From Bacteroidota bacterium (lineage in GTDB: Bacteria > Bacteroidota > Bacteroidia > Chitinophagales > LD1): a DNA stretch of 64,000 nucleotides. The DNA is taken from positions 124,001-188,000 of the forward strand of contig JADKJG010000008.1 of NCBI GenBank assembly GCA_016722375.1, in the 5' to 3' direction. The notes under the pieces were generated by a model that made no database searches, had not been told where the DNA came from, and saw nothing but the letters and a program-made list of their open reading frames with translations. Position 1 is the first letter of the stretch. Each line of letters begins with the position of its first letter. Below are positions 25,115 through 35,351 of the stretch, piece by piece. Both the position numbers and the translations under genes were made by a program.

Positions 25115-26599
25115 TTAGTCTTTCTTGTCCTTATTGAGCTTGCTATGGTGGCGACTGTATCCAAAATAAATAACAAAGCCAATCAACAACCAAGCCATCA
25201 GGCGCAACCAGTTAGGAACCCCCAGGCCGAAAACCATAGCCCCACAAACCAGTATGCCCAAAATGGGAACATAAGGCACCAAAGGGGTTTTGAAAGAACG
25301 CGGCACGTCCGGGTCGGTGCGTCGCATGATGATGACCCCGGCGCAAACCAACATGAAGGCAAAGAGTGTTCCGATGCTGGTCATGTCACCCACAATATCG
25401 CCGGGAACAAAAGCTGCAAAAAGACCGACGAAAACAAAAAGAATTAAATTGGATTTGTAAGGCGTTTTAAATACCGGATGCAATTCGCCAAAAACTTTTG
25501 GTAGCAAACCATCTTTACTCATCGAGTAAAACACACGAGACTGGCCTAGCAACATCACCAAAATAACCGAAGAGAATCCGGCCAAAATAGCTACGGTCAC
25601 CAATTTTGCCAGCCATTCATAACCCGGCATGTGATTCTGTATTGCATAAGTCACCGATGCTTCTTTGCCGAAAGTTCGGAAATCCTCTGTACTTCCTACA
25701 CCGGTTAATACATGCGCAAAGAGGATATATAGAACCGTACATATTACCAGCGAACCGAGAATGCCTATTGGCATATCCTTCTTCGGATTTTTCGCCTCCT
25801 GCGCGGCAGTAGAGACCGCATCGAAACCGATAAAGGCAAAAAAGACTACGCCAGCCGCCGCTAATATGCCCATCACGCCGCCGAAGTGATGCGGTATTCC
25901 TTGTACATCGTGATAAATTTCATAAGGAGGGATATAAGGAGTATGGTTTGCCGGACTAATAAACGACCAACCGAAGACAATGAAAAGAATCACAATCGCC
26001 ACTTTGCCAATGACAATGGCACCATTCACAGCCGCCGATTCTTTTGTGCCTTTTATTAGAAGCAGCGTAAGCAACAAAATAATCAGGATGGCAGGTATAT
26101 TGATAAAACCATGTGCTCCGGTGGCATGCTCTATGTCAAAGGGAGAGTGGCACCATTCAAATGGAATATTCATTCCCACATAGCCCAACAATTTATTTAG
26201 GTATTCGCTCCAGGCTATGCCCACTGTGGCTGCCCCCAGTGCATATTCCAGCACTAAGTCCCAACCGATAATCCAGGCGATGAGTTCGCCCATCGTGGCA
26301 TAACTATAAGTATAGGCACTTCCTGCGATGGGAATCATCGAGGCAAATTCTGCATAGCAAAGACCAGCCAGAGCACAACCTAAACCGGCTACCATAAAAG
26401 CAATCGTTACCGAAGGTCCGGCATTATTGGCCGCTGCTGCTGCGGTTCGTACAAACAAGCCTGCTCCGATAATAGCGCCTATTCCCAGAAAAATCAGGTT
26501 CATGGCGCTCAGCGTTCTTTTGAGGGTATGCTCTCCGCTTTCACCCGAGTGGTCTTGCATTAACTGCGACAATGATTTTTTGCGGAAAAGATAGGACAT
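25115..26599 (-). CDS. APC-family permease, cationic amino-acid (CAT-like) branch
   Basis: This permease has 494 residues and about 12-14 helices. It starts with a hydrophilic N-terminus (MSYLFRKKSLSQLM), TM1 motif IGAIIGAGLFVRTAAAAANN, then CYAEFASMIPIAGSAYTYSY and the long periplasmic loop and GFDAVSTAAQEAKNPKKDMP segment typical of CAT-like members. It is the first gene of the block APC - APC - NSS - MetS-like - apt on the minus strand. A weak promoter-like TAGTTTTA lies upstream near 26640-26655, not counted as firm. The neighbouring permeases suggest growth on peptides or amino acids (inference). Confidence 0.92.
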   Translation of the reverse strand: MSYLFRKKSLSQLMQDHSGESGEHTLKRTLSAMNLIFLGIGAIIGAGLFVRTAAAAANNAGPSVTIAFMVAGLGCALAGLCYAEFASMIPIAGSAYTYSYATMGELIAWIIGWDLVLEYALGAATVGIAWSEYLNKLLGYVGMNIPFEWCHSPFDIEHATGAHGFINIPAILIILLLTLLLIKGTKESAAVNGAIVIGKVAIVILFIVFGWSFISPANHTPYIPPYEIYHDVQGIPHHFGGVMGILAAAGVVFFAFIGFDAVSTAAQEAKNPKKDMPIGILGSLVICTVLYILFAHVLTGVGSTEDFRTFGKEASVTYAIQNHMPGYEWLAKLVTVAILAGFSSVILVMLLGQSRVFYSMSKDGLLPKVFGELHPVFKTPYKSNLILFVFVGLFAAFVPGDIVGDMTSIGTLFAFMLVCAGVIIMRRTDPDVPRSFKTPLVPYVPILGILVCGAMVFGLGVPNWLRLMAWLLIGFVIYFGYSRHHSKLNKDKKD

Positions 26600-26877
26600 A
26601 TTTGGAGTGGTTTTTTGGTGAAACGATTGGCTTATGCGGTAAAACTATCTAAATTAAGTTTCCATTCACATGTTAAAAGGAGTTGAAGTAAGTCAGACAA
26701 AAATTATAGTCAGTTTTTTTTCATCTTTTTTTGAATCAAAATTCAAAAATTTTTATACTTTACAGCCATAATCCAAGTTTAAAGATAAAGCAGTGATAGC
26801 TGAAAAACTGAAACAAGAGTAAGCACCCGGAAGCCGAAAAGGGAATAGAGTAGGCAACCCACTTAAATTATTCCATC

Positions 26878-29800
26878 ATGAAAAAGTATTTACAAAAACT
26901 CCATGTTGTTAATTACGTTAGGTATTGTTGGATTTTTCTGTTTGTGTTAGGGTTATGGCCAAATGCAGGGCGAAGTCAGATGAATTATTGGGTTCTTCCG
27001 CCTAATGTGGTAAACTTTACCGGTGGAAGTCCGTCAGCATCCTCTATTCCGGGGGCTACTTCTACTCAATATGTTGCTGCTAATGGTGCATATGACAATA
27101 ACGGAAATTTGCTTTTTTATGTAAAAGCGGAACAAACGGATATGAAGTTATTTAGTAGCACAGGTAGCTTGGTTGGGTCGCTGAACGCCCTACCATATAC
27201 CTGCAACGTACCCAATTCTACATCAGACAGACCTAATAGGGAAATAACTATTATTCCTCGTTTTGGTTATTGTAACCAACATTATGTGATTTGGTCTGCC
27301 GCAAATGTTAATTTGGCAGGAACATCATTGGGATATGCGATTATCAATACTTCCGGAGCCACTTCGATTGTACAGCAATCTACCATGATCAAATGCACCG
27401 GAGATAATTATGGCTCCTTAGCGGTTAGTAAACTTATTTCGGGGACGAGGTACTTATTGTTTCTGAGTCAGGGTTCTTTGTTTAGATTTACTATCACCGG
27501 AGGTGGTTTTACCAACGAAACGCTAATTGCTAATAGTGGCACTATTCCCACTTTAAACGCCGTAAGTGATGAACTTGAAATATCTCCGGATCAAAATTCT
27601 ATTTCCTGGGTAAAAACCCAGACCGGTGACGTATATGTGGCAAGCGTTAACCTTGCTACACCATCTATTAGTAATGTCAGAACCTATACTAGCGCTGCTG
27701 TGGCGCAGGGAATCGAATTTGACAACACATCTTCCAGAATATTTTCTTCCTGTTCAATCGGTCTTTATTATCGAGACATAAGTCTTGGCAGTGGCGCTAT
27801 GACATCTATTGCTTCCAGTTCAAGCTATAATAAAACGCAATTAGAAATGGGTAAAAACAACCTGATCTATGCAGTTAATTCTTCCGGCTCGTTAGGGGCA
27901 ATTACCACAAGCGGTACCCCAAGTGTGGCTGGGGCTGGTTTAGGAATTACTCTGTACAGCAACAGCGGCCATGCTATTACCTATCCAATTAACGATCCGA
28001 GTTATACGCTACCCGACCAGATTGATGGTGAAAATTATAACTGGTTTTTCACTACACCCTCTGTCACTATTACGCAAAACGGGATTCTTTGTGCAGGAAG
28101 CACCACCACTTTAACAGCAAACCCTGCCCCTTCCGGCATACCAGTGACATATAATTGGAGTACAGGAGCCACCACCCAGGTAGCAACTATTAGCGTAGGC
28201 GGTACGCATACGGTAACGGTTACTGACCAAAACGGGTGCAGCGCTTCGGCAAACATTTCTGTAACTCAGCAGCCCAAGCCAATCATCGCGGCGCTGACAA
28301 GTGAGGAAACTAATAGATGTACTCAGCAAGGTAATATATTGCTATCCGCAGTTCCCGGAGCAGGTAATCAGGCAACCTTTCAAAGCTATCTTTGGGCTTC
28401 AAGCCCCATAACCTCTGTAAATGGTGCGATCACTCAGAGTGTAAATGCACCACCCCATACACAATCTACTATTTATACTGTTACCGTAACCAGCAACTTT
28501 AATTGTACCGCCTCACAAACTGTCACTATCAACTGGCTACAAAACTGTTGTAATGGCACAACAGTAACGAAACCTGTTTCCTGCGGAGGGGGTACGGTCA
28601 ATTTAACTTATTACAATGTCAACCTCTCCAAAATTTATCAGGATATTTGTGGTACGGGGAATGTGCTGGACCTTAACACCATCGCTGGTACTGATAAAAA
28701 AATCGCCATAAACGGTAACCTGACTGTGGATGGAACCTATACTATCAAAAACTGCACTTATACTTCTACCGTCTTTAATAACTCCGGGGGCATCCGGTTT
28801 GCCTCAAATTCCAGCCTTATTATACCAACAGGAAGTTCTCTGACTATTGACAACTGCTACTTGCTTGCATGCTCCAACAACATGTGGAATGGAATCAGGG
28901 TGGCTATAAACGCTACCCTGATTACGCAAAACAATACCGTAATAGCCGATGCACTTGCCGGAGTGAGCGGTTTGGTTACTGGCGGGCTTTTTGGACTTGG
29001 AACAGTCACGCTTCAACCTACCACGAAATTTTATCGGAACAGAGTTGGCTTTGACATCTCTTTCGGTGCGGCGACCCGCCACCGGGTAAATGGCTGTGAG
29101 TTTAAATATGACGCAGCCAATGCGCTGATGAACTTTATGTTAGCTCCGGATAATGGTAAGCGACCTTCGGTCGGGGTGGGGGTTTATAACAGCAGCGGCA
29201 GCTACTGGCAAATTCCTGACGTGATTTTTGGCACGGCAAATACTTTTGATGGCATCAACTGCGGAATCTATGCCTCGGAAAGTAATGTCAGGGTTAATGC
29301 CAACACTTTTAACAACATCCGTAATTACAATAATGTTACATATGGCGGAAGAGCCATTCATTGTAACAGCGCCTTTTTATCATTGTATGGAAACAGTGTT
29401 TGGGTGCAGACGAATTCCGACCTCGGTGCGTCGGCATTTAATAACTGCGATTATGGTGTTTATGTAAACTTTGCTAATGCGGTTGTTCAAAATAATAAAA
29501 TGGCTTCGATTAAAAACGGTATTTACGCCAGCAACTGCCCATTTCACAATCTGGATTTCAACTATAATAATATTGGTCTGAATGGTAGTCCTGCAGATTT
29601 CGGAATTACTTTTAATAATGTGCTTGGAGCCGCCGGAATACCAAAGGCCGTAAGTAACACGATCTACCTAAACGAACCTTACATGGACCCCAATACTTTT
29701 TTGTTTGTAATTCCTGCCGGAATTGTGCATACAGAAAGCAGTAATGCTGTGGTAAATTGTAACGGCGGAACCCGCGACTGCCGTCCGCTAATTGAACTAA

Positions 29801-31272
29801 ACAATATTTATAATGGAGTCTATGGAGTTTATGTAAACAATGCTTATGGCACCCGCATTACCAACAATAATATTAACCTTACTAACGCCGTAGTCACCTC
29901 TCAAACCAAGGCTTGCATCTACCTCAGTGGGGCCAATATGCCGCTGGTAACAGTCAATACACTGACTGGAAATGGAAACGTTTATGATGAAAATCCTTTA
30001 GTATTTTCATCCCACCAAAGAAGAACCGGCATCCGGCTGAGCAACAGCACCGCCGAAATATGCAATAACACCATGAACTCTATTGGCTATGGCGCAGAAT
30101 TTATTGCCGGCTGCAACGGTACCCAGTTTAAGCGAAACATCCTGGGTGCCAGCAGGTACGGAGTGGTGCTCAAAAATAACGGAGCAACCGGTGGAATTAT
30201 AGGACAACAGGGCGCTGCAAATCTCACCCATGGCAACAACTTTACCGGACCTTTTAATAATACTCCTTCTGCCTTCCGTACTTACTGCTTTAACTCAGAT
30301 GGCTCGCAATCTCCATTTAGAGTGATTTCGCCAATTGCCAGCCAGCAACCCGAACCAAATGGTGCTACATCTGGATATAACCCCATTATAAAATTACAAT
30401 CATCTACTTCTACAGCTTGGTCTTGCAGTGTTCAATGGAAAAGTTTAAGGATCAACCAGGGTGACTTATACAGCAAGGATATCGCAGAAGGTAAAGCAGA
30501 TGAATATATGGAGTTGGGATTTGAGGAAAGCGGAAGCTGGCTGACGGAGCGGGATCTATTCAATCGTTTGGATGAAGATCATTCTCTGCTGCAAAGTAAG
30601 GATTTGTATCAGGAGTTTTATGCTGCCAAATCCGAACAAAGCATTGGCCAGATTAAGGCGTATGACATGGCTGTTTATCAATTGACCAATCCTGCTCTCG
30701 TGAAAGACAGTCTTTCTTTTGAAGCACATTGGGAAGAGGCTGTATCGAAAAATAATGCCATCGCCGCCAGCATCCAGCCGGAACAAAACCGGAAAACGGT
30801 AAACGATATTTACCTGCATACGGTAGCCCGCGGCATCACTTCGTTTTCGGCCGAACAAGAGGAAATATTATTCCGCTTAGCGTCACAATGTCCTTATTCC
30901 GATGGTGATGCTGTTTATATGGCCCGTTCTCTTTACAATATAGTCAATCACTCAGCGTTATTTGACGACGACAAAATTTGCAACGCAACAGCAACCTATA
31001 AAATGGAGCAGGCAAAGAAATCAACGCAAAGCGAATTGTCAATCAGGGTAAGCCCCAATCCTGCCAGTGACAAGGTAGATATTGTAATAAAAGGCAGCAA
31101 GGAGGATTTGAGGATGATGGTCTATAATAATCTCGGTGAAATCGTAGGGAATGCTGTTGTCAATCACTATGTCGAGTTTGATGTGAGCAATTTTACCAAT
31201 GGAGTTTATCAGGTTTGTTTTATCTCTCCTAATGGAACAGTTTCTTCAAGCCGCTTAGTTGTTGCAAAATGA
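26878..31272 (+). CDS. Large secreted beta-propeller / beta-helix protein with T9SS type-A sorting domain
   Basis: This is a 1464-residue exported surface protein. The order is a long basic signal peptide (about 1-33, ending GRSQ), an N-terminal propeller-like region (about 35-400), an Ig/PKD-like module (VTYNWSTGATTQVATISVGG), a parallel beta-helix-like region rich in NNNI / GIYAS turns (about 590-1130), a charged helical section (about 1180-1380), and a type-A sorting domain (VSPNPASDKVDIVIKGS ... GVYQVCFIS ... SRLVVAK). The sorting domain directs passage through T9SS and lipid-linked surface anchoring. The stop overlaps the next ATG (ATGA), so the tandem paralogues are translationally coupled. 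No enzymatic motif was seen; an adhesin or polysaccharide-binding role is possible. Confidence 0.88.
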   Translation: MKKYLQKLHVVNYVRYCWIFLFVLGLWPNAGRSQMNYWVLPPNVVNFTGGSPSASSIPGATSTQYVAANGAYDNNGNLLFYVKAEQTDMKLFSSTGSLVGSLNALPYTCNVPNSTSDRPNREITIIPRFGYCNQHYVIWSAANVNLAGTSLGYAIINTSGATSIVQQSTMIKCTGDNYGSLAVSKLISGTRYLLFLSQGSLFRFTITGGGFTNETLIANSGTIPTLNAVSDELEISPDQNSISWVKTQTGDVYVASVNLATPSISNVRTYTSAAVAQGIEFDNTSSRIFSSCSIGLYYRDISLGSGAMTSIASSSSYNKTQLEMGKNNLIYAVNSSGSLGAITTSGTPSVAGAGLGITLYSNSGHAITYPINDPSYTLPDQIDGENYNWFFTTPSVTITQNGILCAGSTTTLTANPAPSGIPVTYNWSTGATTQVATISVGGTHTVTVTDQNGCSASANISVTQQPKPIIAALTSEETNRCTQQGNILLSAVPGAGNQATFQSYLWASSPITSVNGAITQSVNAPPHTQSTIYTVTVTSNFNCTASQTVTINWLQNCCNGTTVTKPVSCGGGTVNLTYYNVNLSKIYQDICGTGNVLDLNTIAGTDKKIAINGNLTVDGTYTIKNCTYTSTVFNNSGGIRFASNSSLIIPTGSSLTIDNCYLLACSNNMWNGIRVAINATLITQNNTVIADALAGVSGLVTGGLFGLGTVTLQPTTKFYRNRVGFDISFGAATRHRVNGCEFKYDAANALMNFMLAPDNGKRPSVGVGVYNSSGSYWQIPDVIFGTANTFDGINCGIYASESNVRVNANTFNNIRNYNNVTYGGRAIHCNSAFLSLYGNSVWVQTNSDLGASAFNNCDYGVYVNFANAVVQNNKMASIKNGIYASNCPFHNLDFNYNNIGLNGSPADFGITFNNVLGAAGIPKAVSNTIYLNEPYMDPNTFLFVIPAGIVHTESSNAVVNCNGGTRDCRPLIELNNIYNGVYGVYVNNAYGTRITNNNINLTNAVVTSQTKACIYLSGANMPLVTVNTLTGNGNVYDENPLVFSSHQRRTGIRLSNSTAEICNNTMNSIGYGAEFIAGCNGTQFKRNILGASRYGVVLKNNGATGGIIGQQGAANLTHGNNFTGPFNNTPSAFRTYCFNSDGSQSPFRVISPIASQQPEPNGATSGYNPIIKLQSSTSTAWSCSVQWKSLRINQGDLYSKDIAEGKADEYMELGFEESGSWLTERDLFNRLDEDHSLLQSKDLYQEFYAAKSEQSIGQIKAYDMAVYQLTNPALVKDSLSFEAHWEEAVSKNNAIAASIQPEQNRKTVNDIYLHTVARGITSFSAEQEEILFRLASQCPYSDGDAVYMARSLYNIVNHSALFDDDKICNATATYKMEQAKKSTQSELSIRVSPNPASDKVDIVIKGSKEDLRMMVYNNLGEIVGNAVVNHYVEFDVSNFTNGVYQVCFISPNGTVSSSRLVVAK

Positions 31273-31310
31273 GACGGGTATTAGTAGCTGCATGGCTAAA
31301 TCTTTGTTTA
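31070..31310 (+). repeat. Near-identical sorting-domain/start cassette, copy 1
   Basis: This segment runs from the sorting domain of the 1464-residue gene across the ATGA junction into the signal peptide of the next gene. It matches 32590-32830 base for base as far as can be read by eye, whereas the surrounding coding sequence of the paralogues differs widely. The offset between copies is 1520 bp. Confidence 0.88.
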
Positions 31311-32792
31311 GCCATGCAACTTTTTTCTCAGGACTATGGCATTCAATGGGTGCAAGGCGATGTACCAGTATCTATCATGGACTTTAGAAACGATACCGTT
31401 CAATTCCATTTTATTACCGACTCCCCCAATGTTGCTATGTTTATCGGAACTGCCAACATTTGCAATAAGCAAGGTGAGTTTTTGTTCTTCACCAATGGTA
31501 TCTATGTAAGAGATAGATATGGCAATATGATGCCCAACGGTGATTCACTATGTTATAGCGAACAATGGTACACTGCTTTTAATAACGTTTACCAAACCAT
31601 TTATCCCAACGGTTTACCGAGTGCGCAAAGTGTAATGATTTTACCCAAGCCCGGAAATGACAATCTATATTACATCTTTCATTACTTAACCACGGATACT
31701 TCTTACTTATTAAAAAATATGGTGCAGACCGCTCCATTGGTTCTCTACTATAGCTTGGTGGGTATGAATGAAAACTTTGGATTGGGTGCCGTGATTGAAA
31801 AAAATGTCCGCCTCCCTATTTATCAGCCCATGTGTTCCTCTCGTATGACCGCTGTAAAGCATGGCAATGGAAGGGACTGGTGGTTAGTACGCCACGGAGA
31901 CCGTGATAACACTTATATTAAGTTTCTGATTACTCCTAATGAGATAGATGGCCCTTATTTTCAAAAAATCGGTCCTTCCTATAATCGTGATAATCTTGCA
32001 ATAGATTATTACGGGGCTTCTGTATTTTCTTTGGCCGGTGATAAAATGGCTTCTTCCAATTTTTGGGGGCCAATAGTCGTATTGGATTTTGACCGCTGCA
32101 ATGGTGAGTTCAGCAATCCTATAACCATCAACAACATGTTGGAAGATACTACCTGGTATGGTGCTGCATATACAACTTTGAGCCCCAATGGCAGATTTTT
32201 ATATGCCAATAATGTCTATGGACTGAATCAATATGACTTGTGGTCTTCTAATATTAATGATTCGGTTCGGCTATATACAAGAGACTCAACCGACCCCTAT
32301 TGGCTGAGCGCGATGCAATTAGCCCCTAATGGCAAAATCTATATCGCTAAATGGAACGGGGGTTCTTACGCTCTACACGTCATCAACAAACCGGATGAAT
32401 ATGGGTGGGCTTGTGATTTTGAGTTCAATGGGCAACAATGTATAACAGCTAACACGGTAAATCTTCCTAATATGGTTAATTACAAACTGGGTACTTTAGT
32501 AGGTAGCGCTTGTGATACCATTATCAATAGTGTTAGTGGTTTGTCTGGCGATAAATTCAAAGTAAGCATCAGTCCAAACCCTGCCAGCGACAAGGTAGAT
32601 ATTGTAATAAAAGGCAGCAAGGAGGATTTGAGGATGATGGTCTATAATAATCTCGGTGAAATCGTAGGGAATGCTGTTGTCAATCACTATGTCGAGTTTG
32701 ATGTGAGCAATTTTACCAATGGAGTTTATCAGGTTTGTTTTATCTCTCCTAATGGAACAGTTTCTTCAAGCCGCTTAGTTGTTGCAAAATGA
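31269..32792 (+). CDS. Secreted propeller-like protein with T9SS type-A sorting domain (paralogue 2)
   Basis: A 507-residue exported protein. The signal peptide (MRRVLVAAWLNLCLAMQLFS) is followed by a beta-propeller-like region of about 400 residues with repeated blade-like motifs (GRFLYANN, LAPNGKIYIAKWNGG, LHVINKPDEYGWACDF) and a type-A sorting domain identical to that of the preceding gene. The propeller type is common in Bacteroidota surface proteins of unknown ligand. It starts within the stop of the upstream gene and its own stop again overlaps the next ATG, giving a three-gene translationally coupled run. A close paralogue lies directly downstream. Confidence 0.85.
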   Translation: MRRVLVAAWLNLCLAMQLFSQDYGIQWVQGDVPVSIMDFRNDTVQFHFITDSPNVAMFIGTANICNKQGEFLFFTNGIYVRDRYGNMMPNGDSLCYSEQWYTAFNNVYQTIYPNGLPSAQSVMILPKPGNDNLYYIFHYLTTDTSYLLKNMVQTAPLVLYYSLVGMNENFGLGAVIEKNVRLPIYQPMCSSRMTAVKHGNGRDWWLVRHGDRDNTYIKFLITPNEIDGPYFQKIGPSYNRDNLAIDYYGASVFSLAGDKMASSNFWGPIVVLDFDRCNGEFSNPITINNMLEDTTWYGAAYTTLSPNGRFLYANNVYGLNQYDLWSSNINDSVRLYTRDSTDPYWLSAMQLAPNGKIYIAKWNGGSYALHVINKPDEYGWACDFEFNGQQCITANTVNLPNMVNYKLGTLVGSACDTIINSVSGLSGDKFKVSISPNPASDKVDIVIKGSKEDLRMMVYNNLGEIVGNAVVNHYVEFDVSNFTNGVYQVCFISPNGTVSSSRLVVAK

Positions 32793-32830
32793 GACGGGTA
32801 TTAGTAGCTGCATGGCTAAATCTTTGTTTA
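32590..32830 (+). repeat. Near-identical sorting-domain/start cassette, copy 2
   Basis: Same cassette as 31070-31310, covering the sorting domain of paralogue 2, the ATGA junction and the signal-peptide start of paralogue 3. Divergence begins at the AATCTTTGTTTA/GCC versus TCC position. Confidence 0.88.
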
Positions 32831-34303
32831 TCCATGCAGCTTTTTTCTCAGGATTATGGGGTGCAATGGATACAGGGAGATGTTCCCGTATCCATTATGG
32901 ATTTCAGGGATGATACAATCAAGTTCCATCACGTAAATGATACAATTGGTATGTTTATCGGCACAGCTAATATTTGTGATCGACAAGGTAACTTTTTGTT
33001 TTTTACCAATGGTATCTATGTAAGAGATAGATATGGCAATATGATGCTTAACGGAGATTCTCTTTGCTATAGCGACCAGTGGTACACGGCTTTTAATAAT
33101 GTTTATCAAACAGTTTATCAGGTCGGTCTGCCAAGCCATCAAAGTGTGATGATTGTACCAAAACCAAGGAAGTGGTAATCTTTATTACATTTTTCATTAC
33201 CTCACCGCAGACACCTCTTATTTGAAATTAAACAGGGTAAATACAGCGCCTTTGGTGCTTTACTACAGTTTAGTGGACATGAATGAAAATTTTGGATTAG
33301 GTGCTGTAGTTAAAAAAAATGTACGGCTACCAATTTATCAGCCTATGTGTTCATCTCGAATGACCGCCGTAAAGCATGGAAATGGGAGAGATTGGTGGCT
33401 GATACGGCATGGAGACAGCGATAATAAGTATATCAAATTTTTGATTACACCAGATAGTATTGCAGGTCCATACTATCAAAGTATTGGGCCTGCTTACAAC
33501 TACAACGGTGATGTGTTTGACTTCTACGGCACCTCGGTTTTTAATCAGACAGGAGATAAAATGGCCAGCAGTTGTCAATTGGGACCTACTGTTGTTTTAG
33601 ATTTTTACCGATGTAGCGGTGAGTTCAATAATCCCATTTTTTTTTTAACAATCATCCCGATACTTTAGCAGGAGCAATGGGTTTAGCATTTAGTCCCAAT
33701 GGAAGGTTTCTTTACGCTTCTGATAAAATCAGCTTAAATCAATATGATCTCCATAGCATAACCGGCCATGATTCGGTGCGTTTATATACCATTGACAGTA
33801 GTGATGACTACGCGATCAGATTGCTGCAATTAGCCCCTAATGAAAAAATTTATCTATCAACCTGGCATGGAGGAGCATTTGCGCTCCATGTGATTAATAA
33901 ACCCAATGAATTGGGAATAGGTTGTGATTTTCAATTTAATGATCAGCAATGTATTTCTGGGAACACCAATAATCTGCCTAATATGGTGAATTACAAGTTG
34001 GGGGGGTTAATGGGCAGCGGTTGTGATACCATTATCAATAGTGTCAGTGATTTACAGGGCGATAGATTCAAAGTAAGCATCAGTCCAAACCCCGCCAGCG
34101 ACAAGGTAGATATTGTAATAAAAGGCAGCAAGGAGGATTTGAGGATGATGGTCTATAATAATCTCGGTGAAATCGTAGGGAATGCTGTTGTCAATCACTA
34201 TGTCGAGTTTGATGTGAGCAATTTTACCAATGGAGTTTATCAGGTTTGTTTTATCTCTCCTAATGGAACAGTTTCTTCAAGCCGCTTAGTTGTTGCAAGG
34301 TAG
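32789..34303 (+). pseudogene. Paralogue 3 of the secreted propeller protein, two frameshifts
   Basis: This is the same architecture as the preceding gene, broken into three frames. Frame one ends at 33178 (VPKPRKW), where paralogue 2 continues with PKPGNDNLYYIF. Removing one A near 33168-33172 gives PKPGSGNLYYIFHYL in the next frame, which runs to 33668. A second break is the T10 run at 33637-33646: eight T would give NNPIFFNNHPDTLAGAMG, aligning with paralogue 2. The rest, to 34303, includes LAPNEKIYLSTWHGG and a full type-A sorting domain. If the indels are real the protein is lost; if they are assembly errors it is an intact third member of the coupled operon. Confidence 0.85.
34101..34299 (+). 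repeat. Near-identical sorting-domain cassette, copy 3
   Basis: This is the third copy of the sorting-domain DNA, matching copies 1 and 2 until GTTGCAA and then ending in GGTAG instead of the AATGAGACGG junction. It closes the tandem gene set. Confidence 0.85.
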
Positions 34304-34526
34304 TTTGGGTGGTATTCTGATAAATAGGCATTCGTATGAAAACGTATTTGCTCTTAAGTTGAAAAGTGTAATTTAGATAGTAGTACAATTGATTTATTTT
34401 TGATTTTGCCTTCAGGCTTCTAGCTTATTTCCAAATTATCTGTATATCTGCTTAAACGAACAATCAAGAAAGTCACTGACCATTGACACATAGAATAGAA
34501 GTGTATAATGCGTTTTAATTATAGGT
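34304..34526. other. Short AT-rich spacer between convergent genes
   Basis: Lies between the 3' ends of the T9SS paralogue run and the MBL-fold gene. No clear terminator hairpin or gene is visible. Confidence 0.4.
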
Positions 34527-35288
34527 CTAAGCACAAATCTTCAATCCATCATAGGCAATTTTTACCTGCGGCGGTAATTGCTTTTCCATTTCTTCATACA
34601 AACCAAACTGATGGCTCATGTGTACCAGATACGTTTGCTCTGGGTTTACATCTTCAATCACTTCCATTGCCTCGCTAACAGATAAATGCGAATAGTGAGG
34701 CTCCGAACGAAGTGCATTGAGTACCAACAATTTCGAGCCTCTAATTTTATTTCTTTCCTCCTTGGATATGGTCTTGGCATCGGTGATATAAGTGAAGTCG
34801 CCAAACCGAAAGCCAAGCACGGGCATGGTGGCGTGCATCACTTCAATAGGAAGAATTTTTAAGTGCTGAATTTGAAATTCTGAATTCTGAATTCTAATAA
34901 AATTCATCTTTGGCAAGTACGGATAGCTGGTCTCTGTGAAGGCATAAGAATATTGTTTCTTGATACCTAACTCTGTAGGAAAGTCACAATAAAAATCAAG
35001 CGCCTTTCCACTCAAAAAATTCAGAGAGCGGATGTCGTCAATGCCGCCGGTATGGTCTTTGTGTTGATGCGTCATAATGACCGCATCCAGATGATCCACC
35101 TTTTCGCGGAGCATTTGCTGACGAAAGTCGGGGCCGCAGTCTATAGTGAGCGTCAGGTCTTTATCGCGAAGGAGTATGGAAGACCGCAGTCGCTTATCGC
35201 GAGGGTCGGTGGACTGACAGACCCGGCAAGCACAGCCAATCAGCGGAACGCCGCCAGAAGTACCTGTACCGAGAAAAGTAATTTCCAT
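34527..35288 (-). CDS. MBL-fold metal-dependent hydrolase (PhnP-like)
   Basis: This cytoplasmic metallo-beta-lactamase-fold hydrolase has 253 residues. The sequence begins with MEITFLGTGTSGGVPLIGCA and has the cysteine-containing CACRVC near residue 20-25 seen in PhnP-like phosphodiesterases. The metal motif THQHKDHTGG (HxHxDH) lies near residue 75, followed by further histidines/aspartate (VMHATMPVLG, YITDAKTIS, HYSHLS, LVHMSHQFG). Members act on cyclic phosphodiesters or nucleotides; the substrate is unknown here. There is no phn operon nearby, so phosphonate use is not implied. It is 63 bp downstream of a small conserved gene on the same strand. Confidence 0.9.
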   Translation of the reverse strand: MEITFLGTGTSGGVPLIGCACRVCQSTDPRDKRLRSSILLRDKDLTLTIDCGPDFRQQMLREKVDHLDAVIMTHQHKDHTGGIDDIRSLNFLSGKALDFYCDFPTELGIKKQYSYAFTETSYPYLPKMNFIRIQNSEFQIQHLKILPIEVMHATMPVLGFRFGDFTYITDAKTISKEERNKIRGSKLLVLNALRSEPHYSHLSVSEAMEVIEDVNPEQTYLVHMSHQFGLYEEMEKQLPPQVKIAYDGLKICA

Positions 35289-35351
35289 ACCTAGATAGTA
35301 AGAGAATGAAAATAGGAATTCCGTTTAATGGAGCAAACGGATGACGGCGAT

